A stretch of 64,000 nucleotides of DNA from Adiantum capillus-veneris (lineage: Eukaryota > Streptophyta > Polypodiopsida > Polypodiales > Pteridaceae): assembly GCA_014529385.2 (NCBI GenBank), contig CM043942.1:58469340-58533339 (forward strand), in the 5' to 3' direction. The position numbers were made by a program, and so were the translations under genes. The notes beneath the pieces were generated by a model. That model had not been told where the DNA came from and ran no database searches. It saw only the letters and a list, made by a program, of their open reading frames with translations. How positions within the stretch are numbered: the first letter of the stretch is position 1; every line of letters begins with the position of its first letter. This document shows, piece after piece, positions 1 to 11,164 of this stretch.

Positions 1-623
1 AGCCCAAAGAAATTTCAAGTTACGAGGGATGTTTGTATTACAGGTTCAAGCCATAAGAGTTTGAGAGGCACTGACGTATGCAACTCTTTGTACTTAGGGG
101 ACTTGTCACTATTCTATCAAAATTTATATTAGGAGAAGCCCACAAATCAAGAGATGAACATAACATTTGTATGGGACTACATGATGGAGTTTAGTCCATG
201 AGTAGTGAGAGAAGGCATGCCAATGAAGTTTAAATAGGCATAGTTCCACATGATAAATGGGGTGTTATGTAAGGGAACTACTTAGCTACTGCTTATTATT
301 GCATGTCTGAAAGTACCATGTACTATTCGTTGAGCTCCTTGACAACATCACATTGTAGACTCACAGCAATCTATAAGACAAACATATCCTCATATGAGAG
401 GGACGTATTAAAGATTGCAATTTTTGGTAGTGATAAGAATTGTAGTACATTACCTTGGGGCTAGATAGATCAGTAAGCTTGTATGTCTCATTGAGGATGT
501 TGATGGCTCCCTTGCTTGATTCAATCTTTAATTCCAAATCTCTTTTGATTGGATCATTGACACATATGCCTTGAGAAAGCATTGCTCTCAAATGCATGGG
601 TTGGAGCTTCCCCTTGCTTAGCA
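1..623. other. anonymous sequence, no supported gene
   Basis: No recognisable protein or RNA gene. A 123-codon reading frame on the minus strand (361-732) has plausible amino-acid composition but matches no family I know and overlaps the start of the tandem repeat that follows. It could be a decayed transposon fragment. Confidence 0.4.
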
Positions 624-1079
624 AGGATGCCCACATACTTGTGATTCTTCCATGCAAGTGTGCATACCATGGGGTTTGTTGTATGATGACGTACCAATTT
701 GGAACCACATGTAGTGTATCAAAGTGTGGCATGAAGATATATGCCAGACTTGCCGCACTTTATACAAGATTCAAAATGTATCTTCACTGGAAAATTGTGT
801 TTGTTTGCTTGTGTGCAACATCGCTATATTATGGCTATGTATTGTGCTAATTATGAGGATGCCCACATACTTGTGATTCTTCCATGCAAGCATGCGTACC
901 ATGGGGTTTGTTGTATGACGACGTACCAACTTGGAACCACATGCAGTGTATCAAAGTGTTGCATGAAGATACATGCCAGACTTGCCGTACTTTATACAAA
1001 ATTCAAAATGTATCTTCACTTCAAAATTGTGTTTGTTTGTTTGTGTGCAACATCACAATATTATTGGCTATGTATTGTC
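624..1079. repeat. two-copy tandem duplication, about 232-bp unit
   Basis: Unit 1 is 624-855 and unit 2 is 856-1079. Both begin AGGATGCCCACATACTTG and end in GGCTATGTATTGT, with scattered substitutions. Overlapping plus-strand frames read through the junction, but their protein is Cys/Tyr/His-rich and unlike any family I recognise, so I treat this as non-coding repeat DNA. Confidence 0.85.
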
Positions 1080-2520
1080 GTACGCACACTCATGAGTGTA
1101 CGACATTGAAGACCCCCCCCCCCGCCCGACATGCCGAAGAATGCTGCAAAGGAGGAGGTGGGCAAACTTGAAGGTAAGTTAGCGCCCTACATTACGGACA
1201 CCCTCAACGTTGGTGCAACCAAAGTTGGTCCAACCTGGAAAGTGTGCAATGCTAGGCTAAGGCTGCAGACAAGTACATTGCAGAAGGCTAGAGCAGGTAT
1301 GAAGTCCCTGGGCAGACTAGTGGCAGTGGGAATGTATGCCTGATGCGGCTTTTTAGGCCCAAAAAGGCTCAAGAATGGTCTAGTTAGGATGACAAGCAAC
1401 GGTGCCCAAAGTGCTGAGTCAGTGCTCTAAAATGTAAAGTTTGAGATGCTTTAGAAACCGGTCTAGACGGCTCGTCAAATGGAGCCCCAGTGTTCTAGAT
1501 ATTGCAGTTCAAATTTAGAAGGTGTTGAAGATCCCCGACGGACAGGGAAGCTAGGGACAGGTGGCAAGAGCAAATGTCAGCGGATAGAGTTATAGTGTTG
1601 GAGTTGTGGAGCATACCCATCTTTTCGGATTGCGAATCGGAGGTCTGGATTGCAAGTTATGGCCAACGAAAGATTTGTCACGGGCCAGTTATGGGCCGGG
1701 TTGATCGTATTGGTATTAGTGCCATCCGGAATTTTTTGGGCCTCGACAAGGTTCTAATGGGTAGTATGAAATCATGTGGAGTAGATAGGAACTAACTGCT
1801 TGTCAATCGCGTTCTCGGCCAGCAAGATATAGCGGGATGAAGCTAGGAGCTAATGTTAAGGAGGAGAGTGGCAGATGATTTTTTTGTTTTTCTATGGCCT
1901 TGGTTCGTGGCCTTCAGAACCTTGAAGGACGGCGTGGATCGGTGAGCTAAAAGTTTGGGTCATTAGCTCTCGTTGGTATTTTACTACTCCAGAATCGGGT
2001 CTTAGAGCAGGTGCTTGCAAAGAGTTGAAAATGGACCTTTAAAGGGATTTTTTTAATGAATTTTCGGGAGTTTGGGGAGGTTTCAAAGGGCAAGGCCCTC
2101 ACAGCATGCCACGTGGCACAAGGGAGATCCCACCATGTGCAAGGAGGACCGAACACACCGGTATATACAGCATAAATCGTGGCCCAGTTGGGGCATGTAC
2201 AAGGGAGAGAGAGCTCCATGGCTATGGCGGGGGCTGTCGGTGGTTCTCCGGGCGCTGTGTCCGTGGGTCTGGCGGCGCAGGGGTGGTGACGCCAGTCGTT
2301 TTTGGAGGACAATGGTGCTGCTGGTTGTAGTGGCCGACGGGCGGCGGTTCAACACACTAATGATTTCGCGAGCTCGATGGGCGACTGTTCCGGCGGCCCA
2401 ACGGGGCCCAACCTATTTAAAGCAAAGTAAAGTGAGAAGGGGAGCACTAGCAAACTTGCTAGTGCCCCCCCAGGGTACACATCAGAGAGAGGGTGTAGGA
2501 GGATGATTCCCATGCACAAA

Positions 2521-2549
2521 GGAGAGAGAGAGAGAGAGAGAGAGAGAGG
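2521..2549. repeat. (GA)n microsatellite
   Basis: About 14 GA units in an otherwise anonymous stretch. Confidence 0.95.
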
Positions 2550-3301
2550 AAGCCCAAAGGGCGGCCAAAATAAGAAATCAAAGACCGGACACAATAGGTC
2601 CAAGAGGGCCCCAAAGAGCAGAGAAAGAGCAGGTCGAGATAACCATTGAAAGGGCGTTCAAGTGGACACCAGGGTGGCCAAGAGAGCTGGTCAAAGACGA
2701 GGTATGTCCTACACATTCTGGAAAAAAAACTGGAAGAAGAATCTCTATGAGATCCCATTATGGTGAAGGATGGGAATGAGGACGCGGCAGGCAGATCAAT
2801 TGTCGGGTGTGAGCCGGGCATGCGCAGAGGGTGGAAGAGAAGGAGGTGCGCGATGATGGTTGGGAGCTGTAGCGCGACACGCGAGGTGGGGGCGGGGGAG
2901 ATGAGCTTTTTTTTTTTTAGTTGTGCAGCTTCGTAACACAACAACAGAACGTGCTTGCTCTGGTGGTTACGTGAGCATTAGAAAGGCAATCTTTGGCCTA
3001 GCGGGGGCTCAAATGCGAGCTTACCCTTTTACTTGGGTAGTGAATCATGGAGTTGAGGGAATCTCAGAGAGCATCCGGGAACTAATGAATAAAATAAGTG
3101 ATGAACGAGTAGAAGAAGGTGGATAGAGAGGGAGAAAGAGAATTCAAAGAATCCAAGCCCAAGGGAGCAGCTAAGAGCCGACCAAAGTGGGTAGATGGGG
3201 TAAATTCAAAAGTGGAAGGAGGTATGGTTAGGAGAAATAAATAAATAAATTGAATAAATTTAAAAAAATGCCTAGGGGCACCAGTGATGTCGCTAGTGCA
3301 A

Positions 3302-3326
3302 CCCCCCCCCCCCCCCCCCCCCCCCC
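3302..3326. repeat. poly-C homopolymer
   Basis: A run of about 25 C. The exact length is unreliable in most sequencing technologies. Confidence 0.9.
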
Positions 3327-3787
3327 TCAAGCACAAACCAAAGAGTGTAGCTAGAGAGCAAATGAATATGAGGTGGCTCCCTCCTTCCAAAAGATACCAA
3401 ATTAAGGTGCCAGATGGGCCAATTAGAAAGTAGTTTCCAAAGTTGAGGACCCCCCACTATAAAAGCCCTTTTTTTTAATGAATTGGAGGTTTTTTTGTGT
3501 CGTTTGAAGCCTGTAGAGTGGAGTTTTTTGGCAGGAGAGTGTGCATGTCAATCCCCTTTTTATTTTCTCATGAAAATGGTCATTGTGATGGCATTGCAAG
3601 CTTTTCACATTCCTCTTGAAGTGTAATCAAGCCACTATTGCCCAATTTCGTTGTTGTTTCCCCTTCCCCCCTTCTCATTCTCTTGCTCTTGGTTTCCCCA
3701 TGGTGCCGACAATGTGGATGTGTGTGCCCCCCGAGACCGGCGCCCCCGGACCGACGGTGTTTTGTGTGAGGGAGTGAGATTGAGCGG

Positions 3788-3789
<2 letters not shown>

Positions 3790-3868
<79 letters not shown>

Positions 3869-3881
3869 CGCGTGTGTGCGC
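3790..3881. repeat. compound (TG)n-(CG)n-TGTGTG microsatellite
   Basis: About 35 TG units run into six CG units (3861-3872) and back into TG. The whole block alternates purine and pyrimidine. Reading frames across it (poly Val-Cys or poly His-Thr) are artefacts. Confidence 0.95.
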
Positions 3882-4169
3882 AAGGGTGGAGACATACTGT
3901 GGCAGTAGGTGTGCGTTGTGTGGTGATCTTGTGGAGTTTGTAAGCATGGAAATATGAGTAGGCGGTGGTCTGCTAGCGTAAAGTGTGTTTTTGAAGGTGT
4001 TTTCTGAGAGGATAAGGGTGTTGTGGATACTGTGAGCTATAGAGAGGACTTTGTTTTTGCGCCATGTGTGTACCCCAATTCCCCCTCTCCATCTTCTGGT
4101 GCCCCCACGGAGGAGCACGTTGATTGCTCCCAGTTGATAAAAAAGAAGCAGTTTTTTGTGTTCAAAGTC

Positions 4170-4958
4170 ATGGCGGCTAGAAGCTATGGGCCGATTTTCA
4201 CAGGCAAAGAGGGCCCCGACGAGTGGATGTCAGATTTCGAGTTATATATGCTATCATTGCGTATGCCGAACGAGGATCGCAAAATGTAGACTTTTCCATT
4301 GGTGATGTGTGGCAAAGCCAAAGTTTAGTATGAAGCTCTAGAAGGCGAGCCGAGGCAAGCGTGGCCGGCTCTACGGGTGAGGTTTCTTCATGACTTTCAC
4401 AAGGAGGCATCCCCAGTTGAGATGGATGCGAAGCTGAAGGCGCTTAAACAAGATGTAAGTGAAGAGTTCAAATTTTTTTGGGTCGTTTTGAAGAGTGTCA
4501 CAGACAGAATTAGCGGCAGCCATGCAATTGGCTAATGGGCATTACTTTAAGCTGGACAAATTCATGGTGTGTCTGCACCCCAAGGTGAGAGAGAAAGTCG
4601 ATTTTGAAAGCCCAAAAAATTACAATGGTGCAGTAGCGATCGCACGGTCAAAGAGCACAAAGATAAAGAAGAAGATAGAGCACGGTGTGTCGGGCTACGG
4701 GACGATGGTCCCCCTTCAACCACAGAGTCCGAGGGAGGCTATACATGAAGAAAATCACAAAAATTGAGGGGTAGCCATTGTGTCGTAAAATTGGGTACAT
4801 ACGGTGCAAGATTTGTCCGAGCAGATGCAAGAATTGCGGCTAAGCATGATGGATAGAGGACAACCAAGAGGAGCAATGTGGACAAGGCAAGTCTGCTGCT
4901 AGTTAGCTGCTACAATTGTGGAGAAGAGGGGCACTATGCACCTGATTGTCCTCAACTG

Positions 4959-4960
<2 letters not shown>
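4170..4960 (+). pseudogene. gypsy gag remnant with CCHC zinc knuckle
   Basis: The frame opens with Met-Ala-Ala-Arg at 4170. It gives a capsid-like segment with WMSDFELYMLSLRMP, then continues through a stop at about 4287 and several later stops into KALKQDVSEEFKFFW. At 4908-4951 the sequence encodes CYNCGEEGHYAPDC, a complete C-X2-C-X4-H-X4-C zinc knuckle of the kind that binds retroelement RNA. A (GA)n tract follows at once. Gag would form the particle; this copy cannot make an intact protein. The CCHC match is seen directly; the capsid assignment is inferred from position and composition. Confidence 0.7.

Positions 4961-5023
<63 letters not shown>
4961..5023. repeat. (GA)n microsatellite inside gypsy gag-pol
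   Basis: About 31 GA units directly after the zinc-knuckle codons. It would add an Arg-Glu repeat to the polyprotein and probably expanded after the element died. Confidence 0.95.
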
Positions 5024-5028
<5 letters not shown>

Positions 5029-5093
5029 GAATTTACCCGCTGTTTGGTAGAGGTTGAGGTCAAGGGTAGTTTAATGTTCCAAGAGAGCAGGTA

Positions 5094-5926
5094 GTGGAGA
5101 ATCCAATGCAGGCAGCTCCGCCAAATGGAGGTGAAGCCCCAAGGGTGAATATCATTGCGGTGAATAAGCAGGATGTTGAGATTTTGGCCAACAAGAGGGC
5201 AAGAGCTGATAGAGATATAGAGATTGAGAGTGAAACCAGAGCTTGTAAGGGTAAAGAGAAGGTGTACAAGGGCAAAGAGCAGCCTGAGACTAGCAAAATA
5301 AGGAGACGCCACAAAATCAAGCAAGCTCGTTTCCAATTGGGGCGTGGCTATCCCGAGAACTACCTGGTAAGTGATGTTTAAAATCAAAAAGCAAACATTA
5401 CTTTTGGTCAATTGTTGGCTTTAAATCCAAAGTTGAGGAGGCAGTGGTCTACAAGTGTTAGTACCATGTTGTCGAGAGCTAAGGAAAATGTGCACGTGGT
5501 GCAAAACATGGCCTTAAGGGTAGGTAGCCCACCGACTCATGTTCTTCCACCGAGAAAAGGATGCACGTACATGCTTATATAGACTGTGCACACGCTATGC
5601 AAAACATGGCCTTGAGGGTAGGTAGCCCGGCCGATGTTCTTCCACTGGTGGACATTGTTATCGATAAAAGGATGCAGGTACAGGCCTATATAGATGATGG
5701 AGCACAGGTATGTGTCATGATAGAAGCATCCATGAAGGAGATTGTGCGCATGAGGATGGCCAACCATACTATAGCTAGGTGCCTGGGTGTGGCTCAGGAT
5801 GTGAAGGTTAAGGCGATGGGCATAGAGTGCCTGATAGACTTCTTTGTGATGAAAGAAGGTAATAATGCTTATCCAATCATTTTGGGTAGGCCGTGGATTT
5901 TTGCAATAGGTGCTAAGCAAGATTAG
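5094..5926 (+). pseudogene. gypsy retropepsin-like protease remnant
   Basis: A Lys/Glu/Arg-rich linker (5094-5381) leads into a protease-like segment (5561-5926). It contains VQAYIDDGAQVCVM, where the catalytic Asp-Thr/Ser-Gly-Ala loop is expected, and IILGRPWIF, the usual plant retropepsin C-terminal motif. The loop reads Asp-Asp-Gly-Ala instead of Asp-Thr-Gly-Ala. An imperfect 98-bp tandem duplication (about 5501-5700) has copied the loop region, giving an upstream echo AYIDCAHAM. The enzyme would have cut the Gag-Pol precursor. Assignment rests on motif spacing and position between zinc knuckle and RT. Confidence 0.65.
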
Positions 5927-6284
5927 GGGAGCAAAGTGTTCACTTTGCCTGACAAAGAGAAAGGGAGATAGATTGTGCTAGATTTGAAGACCAAGGAGAG
6001 CATCTCTCATCCTATAGCAACTAAAGATGAAGACGACATGACAAGCTACGAGTACGAGACAGAGACGGCCTATGATGAAGGCTACACTAGCACAGAGGAA
6101 GAGGAGAGCAAGAACGACATGTTGAAGATAGATGCAGATTTTCTCGAAGTCACCATAGATGACTCCCCTCCTAAGGAAAAAGGTATGCAGCCTCAAGCTC
6201 ATGGTTTAAGCATAGAGGAGGTTTCAAGCATGTTAAGTAAGGATTTGACCACGGGTGAGAAGGAGAGTTATGTTTAATTGTGTG

Positions 6285-6778
6285 CATCCTATCCAAACCT
6301 ATTTGCAATGGAGTACAAAGATTTGCGAGGTGCAAAAGGGGTAGAGCACAAGATAGTTCTCAAGGAGGGACATAGACTTAAATCACAGAAGCTAAGGAGA
6401 CTAGGGGAGATCCAAAAGGAGGCCCTTTGGTAGGAGGTCAATAAATTGTTGTACACAGGCATTATATACCCTATGAAGGAGTGAGAGTGGGTATCACCGA
6501 TGGTTATAACCCCTAACAAGAATGGGAAATGGAGGGTATGTGTCGACTACAAACCACTGAATACGGCGACCAAGAGAAATCACTATCCGCTGTCGTTTCA
6601 AGATGAGATCCTAAACTAGGTAGTTGGGCATGAGAGATATTCAATTATGGATGGTTTTTCGGGGTATTTTCAAATAGAGATTGCACTCAAAGACCAGTTG
6701 AAGACCAAGTTCATATCTTCATGGGGTTGTTTTGCTTACTGCAGAATGTTGTTTGGGTTGGTGAATGCAATATGCATT
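6285..6778 (+). pseudogene. gypsy reverse transcriptase, N-terminal part
   Basis: The translated sequence carries MVITPNKNGKWRVCVDYKPL, then YSIMDGFSGYFQIEIA, then RMLFGLVNA. These are the fingers/palm landmarks of Ty3/gypsy RT, including the first catalytic Asp region (usually [13 protein letters not shown]-like). Stops interrupt it near 6432, 6483 and 6618. Homology ends exactly where VNA-P-A-T-F would be expected, at the foldback block. The catalytic Y-X-D-D box is absent. Confidence 0.8.
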
Positions 6779-6823
6779 CACTAAATTTTGCAACACAACT
6801 TTTTCTCAATCCATGTCGTTGCT

Positions 6824-7050
6824 ACGTGAAAATAGTGCAGTTGAAAGCACTACACTGTTTTCGCGTAGGGATGACACAAAGGCTTTGTATAATATTTTTG
6901 CATGGTGTTCTCCTCATGCGAAAATAGTGTAGCCGGACTACACTATTTTTGCATAAAGATGACACAAAGGCTTTTTTTTTTTTTTAATGATGTCCTTCTT
7001 GTGCGAAAATAGTGTAAGTTGGATGCATATCCAACTACACTATTTTTGCA
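6824..7050. repeat. three hairpins sharing a stem motif
   Basis: Each hairpin pairs GCGAAAATAGTGTA-like bases with TACACTATTTTTGCA-like bases. The loops differ: the second has a 6-nt loop, and the third extends its stem through GTTGGATGCATATCCAAC into an almost perfect 49-nt palindrome. Each right stem is followed by a conserved TAGGGAYRACACAAAGGCTT-type segment, so hairpin plus spacer forms a repeating module of about 90 bp. Confidence 0.85.
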
Positions 7051-7622
7051 TAGGGACAACACAAAGGCTTTTGTATAAATTTTTTGATGGCGTTCTTCTT
7101 ACGTGAAAATGGAGAGCCACCCATATACATAGTTTTAGTACAAGTAGGACACCAATAATAAAAATTTGATCTTAAAATTCAAAATATGGTGAATGCATCC
7201 AAAAGGCCCAAAACCCCTAGGATCGACTCTTAAGTCACCTCTTTTGGACACCCGGAGAGGGGAAAACGGCAAAAAAAGCCTCCAAAAATGTTGTGTCCTC
7301 CTTGTGCAAATTTAATGTATACAGAGGGACTACACTATCTTTGCATAGGGACAACACAAAGGCTTTTGTATAAATTTTTTTATGGCGTCCTTAAGTGAAA
7401 ATGGAGAGCCACCCATATACATAGTTTTAGTACAAGTAGGACACCAATAATAAAAATTTGATCTTAAAATTCAAAATATGGTGAATGCATCCAAAAGGCC
7501 CAAAAACCCTAGGATCGACTCTTAAGTCGCCTCTTTTGGACACCCGGAGAGGGGAAAACGGCAAAAAAAGCCTCCAAAAATGTTGTGTCCTCCTTGTGCG
7601 AATTTAATGTATGCGGAGGGGG
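7036..7622. repeat. 295-bp tandem duplication forming one arm of a palindrome
   Basis: TTGCATAGGGACAACACAAA occurs at 7046 and again at 7341, and the following 280 bp match almost exactly, including ATACATAGTTTTAGTACAAG and ATGCATCCAAAAGGCCCAAA. The second copy pairs with 7623-7850. The inversion centre is close to 7620. Confidence 0.9.
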
Positions 7623-7850
7623 CTCCACATACACTAAATTTTCAAAGAGAGGACACAATATTTTTGGAGGTTTTTTTTGCCGTTATTCCCTCTCTGGGTG
7701 TCCAAAAGAGGCAATTTAGTAGTCAATCCTAGGGTTTTTGGGCCTTTCCAATGCATTGACGGGTAGAAATCGCCATATTTTGAGTCACATTCTTAGTTTT
7801 TTTATTTTTATTAATTTTAGTGTCTTATTTAAAGAATTTCAAGGGTACTT

Positions 7851-10380
7851 TAATTTTGTGCATAAGGGACACCTTTTGCTAAAAACAATCTTTACCCTGA
7901 TAATAAACTTGGATGATATTCACCATCTTCTATATTTGTATATGAAAGACAATTATTTTTCTAAATTATATATTTCCTTTTACTTATAATATAGTTCATG
8001 ATACAAGGAGGGAAGGTCATTAATGACAAGGACCAAGCAACTACTAGGAAGGTTCCTAAAGAGGAGAGGAAGGAGGAAGAGCTATATGACGACTCAACAA
8101 CAAAGCAAGTAGAGAGCTCAAAGCACGAAGAAAATCTTGCACCTAAAAAGCTGTCTCTTAAGGAAGGAATTGATACCAAGATTCCACTTCATTCTCTTTC
8201 ACAGAAGAGAAGATTTTTTAAAAGTGTGATATGCTTCAAAGAGAGTAGGAGAGCACAGAAGGCATTCATTGTGGCAATTCTTAGGCTTCTTTTCTAGAAA
8301 CTTTGTAGGCATGTTGCAGAACAACTCAAAATAGATATAAGATGGAAAATTTTGTAAAGAGCACATAACATTTTGTATTGAATTTACAATATCTCTTTAT
8401 GAAAATCAACATTTTGTATAGCTATAAACCCCTTGTAAAATCAAGCATTTTGATTATAAATTAAGAATAAAAGTAAATTTAACCAGATGCTTCCATTTTT
8501 CTTATTTCATTATCTCCAAGTCAAGTGTGACTTCCAATATAGTCTTTCAATATTTGTTGCAATTGTGACAGTCTTTGGATACGTCTCTGCATGTTTAGTC
8601 CCATCTAATTTTGTTGAAATTAGCATTTCAATCTCCAAAGCATAATCCATGCCATCTTTTAGATCTACGCCTGGAGGGCCTAAGAGTTGAGATGATGAAA
8701 ATTGGCTCGAAGTATGTCTCTACCTTCTCTTCTACTTTCTCCTCCTCCTCTATGGTCTTCTACTTATCCTCTTTTCTCTATTTCTTCTTCTCCTTGTTCT
8801 TGCTCATAGGAAATGGGGAAGAGGAGCATGTACCGTTACCCATATTTGTATTTGTATTGCCCATTGTAAGTGTGTAAGGGTGATTTTTAAAAATTGGCTT
8901 GAGCTACTTATAGTGTTATAAAGCAAGGGCCTGGTAAGACTGTGGTATGATAGCACTTTATATTTTCAACATACAAAAACCATACAATATTGAGGCCATG
9001 ACATTGACACAACTTTTTCCATCTAACCACAAGAAAGCCTGACAAAATGAAAACCAACAATATGAGACATTTGCTCCAAACAAGTAATTGCCAAAGTTAA
9101 TTATCATTGATATCAAAATATTTTATACAAAATGCCAATTGTAGGGAACAATTGATACAAATTGCCAACAACACTATCAATAGTGTAGGAATCTAACTAA
9201 GGAGCAGTTTAGCTTAGTAGTAGATGGAAAATCCCTTCTGGCACTTCTTGGCATAGAAATTTATTTCAATCCTTATCAAGACATGCAAGCAATATTATAA
9301 AAAGGGAAAGTAAGACTATGCCTCATAGAAGCAAAGAATGGTAGAAATAAAGACATCGTTATCTACACACCTTTCCATCTATCTCCAAAGCAAAAGTTGC
9401 AAAAAAAGCTATATGTGCATTGTGTAGATCTTGCCTCGTTTAGTGCAATGTGAACATGTATCTTATCTTCAAGGTGGCCATGTGTTCACTATTCATCCAC
9501 ATATCAATGTCTTGGAACACGGAGTAATACTCCCTTCTCTACCAAAGACCCATGAGTTTTCCCTTTAAAAATATCCTCCCCAATGGAGCCAAGGCTAGAT
9601 ATCCAAAATGTCCATGGCACACTCCATCAATTGTCATTCCTTTATTCTTTAGGAATAGAGATGTGTAAGAAGCATAGTACCACAAAACAAGAAAAAAATT
9701 ATAAAAATCATAAGATCAAAGTACCACAAACAACCTAAATCAAACTAGAAATAATAGTCACTATATGAATCACTTACAATTATCTCTGTGTAGAGGAAGA
9801 TTAGAGCTGTTGGCATGGACATGAAGCTCCTTATACATGTAAACATGCTCTTGGCTCCAGAAAGCCTAAATTTTTCATTCTTTCTTTCCAACATGAAAAG
9901 AATTGGTTTTTTGAGGAGTCTGTTCTTCTTCTTTAATGTGGCATAGGTGGTAATGGTTTCAATCAATGTGCTAGGGTGTTAGGAGCAGGTGGACTTCATT
10001 GCTTGAGGAAGATGACACACAAAAGATGAGTGAAGAGAAGATAGTAGGAAGAGGAGAGAGAAGAAGATGGTGGAATGAGGAGAGAGGTGGGAATAGGAGG
10101 GAAAAGGAGGCCATGAGAAGATTCAAAAGAGAGGTGGGAACAGGAGGGAAAAGAAGGCCATAAGAAGATTCAAAAACACCTTTTGGTTGGTGATGGAGAC
10201 CTTTTTGACGCAAAAGGACCACGTGATAGAAAGTTACCTTATATTTTCTTTTCAAAAAAAAAATCATTTTAGAAATTCAAGAGCAGTTTTAAAAGTGAAG
10301 GTTTTGTAATGAAAGCTCTTCTCTCATTGTCCTAGAGCATTCACTCTCTCTGAACATTAAAAGGAAAAAAAGAGATCTCA
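7851..10380. other. AT-rich non-coding stretch
   Basis: No recognisable gene over 2.5 kb. Short frames at 7998-8297 (plus; Lys/Glu-rich, 99 codons) and 8611-8877 (plus; Ser/Phe-rich) match nothing I know. The region probably consists of degraded repeats. Confidence 0.5.
10085..10178. repeat. 47-bp tandem duplication
   Basis: AGGTGGGAAYAGGAGGGAAA occurs at 10085 and 10132, followed both times by a purine-rich segment ending GAAGATTCAAAA. Confidence 0.8.
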
Positions 10381-10384
10381 AACT

Positions 10385-11088
10385 TTCCCTAATGATGCAG
10401 TTGAACAGGCCTTTATTGCTGCTCAAAGAAAAGGTGGTAACAGCAATGTAGCCACTTCTCATGGTTCTCTAGAAAGTGAAAAATCACCTGTTTCCAATGC
10501 TCCTAAGCAACATCTCATCTGGGAATACATCTCATCTAGGAATTTTGGTGAAAAGGGAAAAAAGAAGATGCATTGCCATTATTGTAAAGTTGATGATCAC
10601 TTGATCAAGAAGTGTCCAAATTGAAGGCTAAAGAGGCTAAGAAGAAAGAGGCTGGTTCCACTACAAGTGTAGCTATTGTTGAGTATTCTATGAAAGGAGA
10701 TTGTGATACTGATGTTGATGCAGAATGGGCTTTTAGTGTAGAGTGCACTTATGATCCTTCTGTTCATGATGCATGTATGTCAGTTGCTGCAGATGTGCAT
10801 GTGTTATACTTTGACAGTGGTGCTACAAAGCACATTACATCTCATCATGACTTCTTTACCTATCTCGAGGATGTCCCTCACACGAATACAGTCACTTGTG
10901 TAAACAATGCCTCTTATCCGGTTAAGGGAGTTGGAAAGATTGTATTGACTGCTGGAAATGGCAGTTCTTTCACACTTGTTTATGCATTGTATGTACCTGG
11001 AATCAAGAAAAATCTTTCGCCTGTATCTGCACTTGCTAGACTTGGTCTTGTAGTCAAAATTTATGGAAGACGGATGTACAATACATGA
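10385..11088 (+). pseudogene. copia gag C-terminus and protease
   Basis: Sequence around 10573-10617 encodes CHYCKVDDHLIKKC, a C-X2-C-X4-H-X4-C knuckle, followed by a stop. The open frame 10612-11088 then contains VLYFDSGATKHIT, the copia aspartic-protease signature with catalytic Asp in D-S-G-A. It runs on through YALYVPGIKKNLSPVSALAR, the conserved C-terminal half of the protease. The protease would mature the polyprotein. The DSGATKHIT motif is decisive for copia. Confidence 0.85.
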
Positions 11089-11164
11089 TCTCAGTTTTGG
11101 TGGATGAAATTGTTGCATCTAGCATTTTATGCCGTGGGCTGTATAAGCTCACTTTGTATGACAA

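Larger units (their letters stand above)
1080..4160. other. anonymous sequence with simple repeats
   Basis: Contains short homopolymers (a C run near 1113-1126, a T run near 2911-2920), two larger simple repeats listed separately, and many short overlapping frames on both strands. None of the predicted proteins is recognisable. Part of 3.1-4.16 kb may be leader or LTR of the gypsy relic that starts near 4170, but I found no second LTR copy to prove it. Confidence 0.4.
4170..6778 (+). mobile_element. Ty3/gypsy LTR retrotransposon relic
   Basis: Gag with zinc knuckle, retropepsin-like segment and the start of a reverse transcriptase appear in gypsy order on the plus strand. All are broken by stops and frame changes. 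The copy ends abruptly inside the RT palm at the edge of a hairpin-rich block (6780-7850). No LTRs, primer-binding site, RNase H or integrase are visible, so this is an old, truncated copy. Confidence 0.8.
6780..7850. mobile_element. foldback block of nested hairpins and a large inverted repeat
   Basis: It starts with a tight palindrome (GTGAATGCAATATGCATTC, near 6761-6781). Three hairpins with related stems follow (6824-6872, 6917-6952, 7002-7050), then two tandem copies of a 295-bp unit (about 7036-7330 and 7331-7622). The last unit reappears in reverse complement at 7623-7850 with decreasing identity. It interrupts the RT of the gypsy relic. There is no coding capacity. This looks like a non-autonomous foldback or MITE-like DNA element, or several inserted into each other; the family is unknown to me. 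Confidence 0.65.

Noticed and set aside
2072-2944. Several frames of 74-161 codons on both strands
   Set aside because: No recognisable domain, overlapping frames compete, and part of the sequence is a (GA)n translation.
3635-4118. Long frames on both strands rich in His-Thr or Val-Cys repeats
   Set aside because: They are translations of the (TG)n microsatellite and have no other protein features.
4899-5411. 170-codon minus frame with Ser-Leu repeats
   Set aside because: It is antisense to the gypsy gag-pol remnant and driven by the (GA)n tract.
8611-8877. 88-codon frame with hydrophobic Phe/Leu stretch resembling a membrane segment
   Set aside because: The composition follows a T-rich local sequence; no conserved motif and no gene context.
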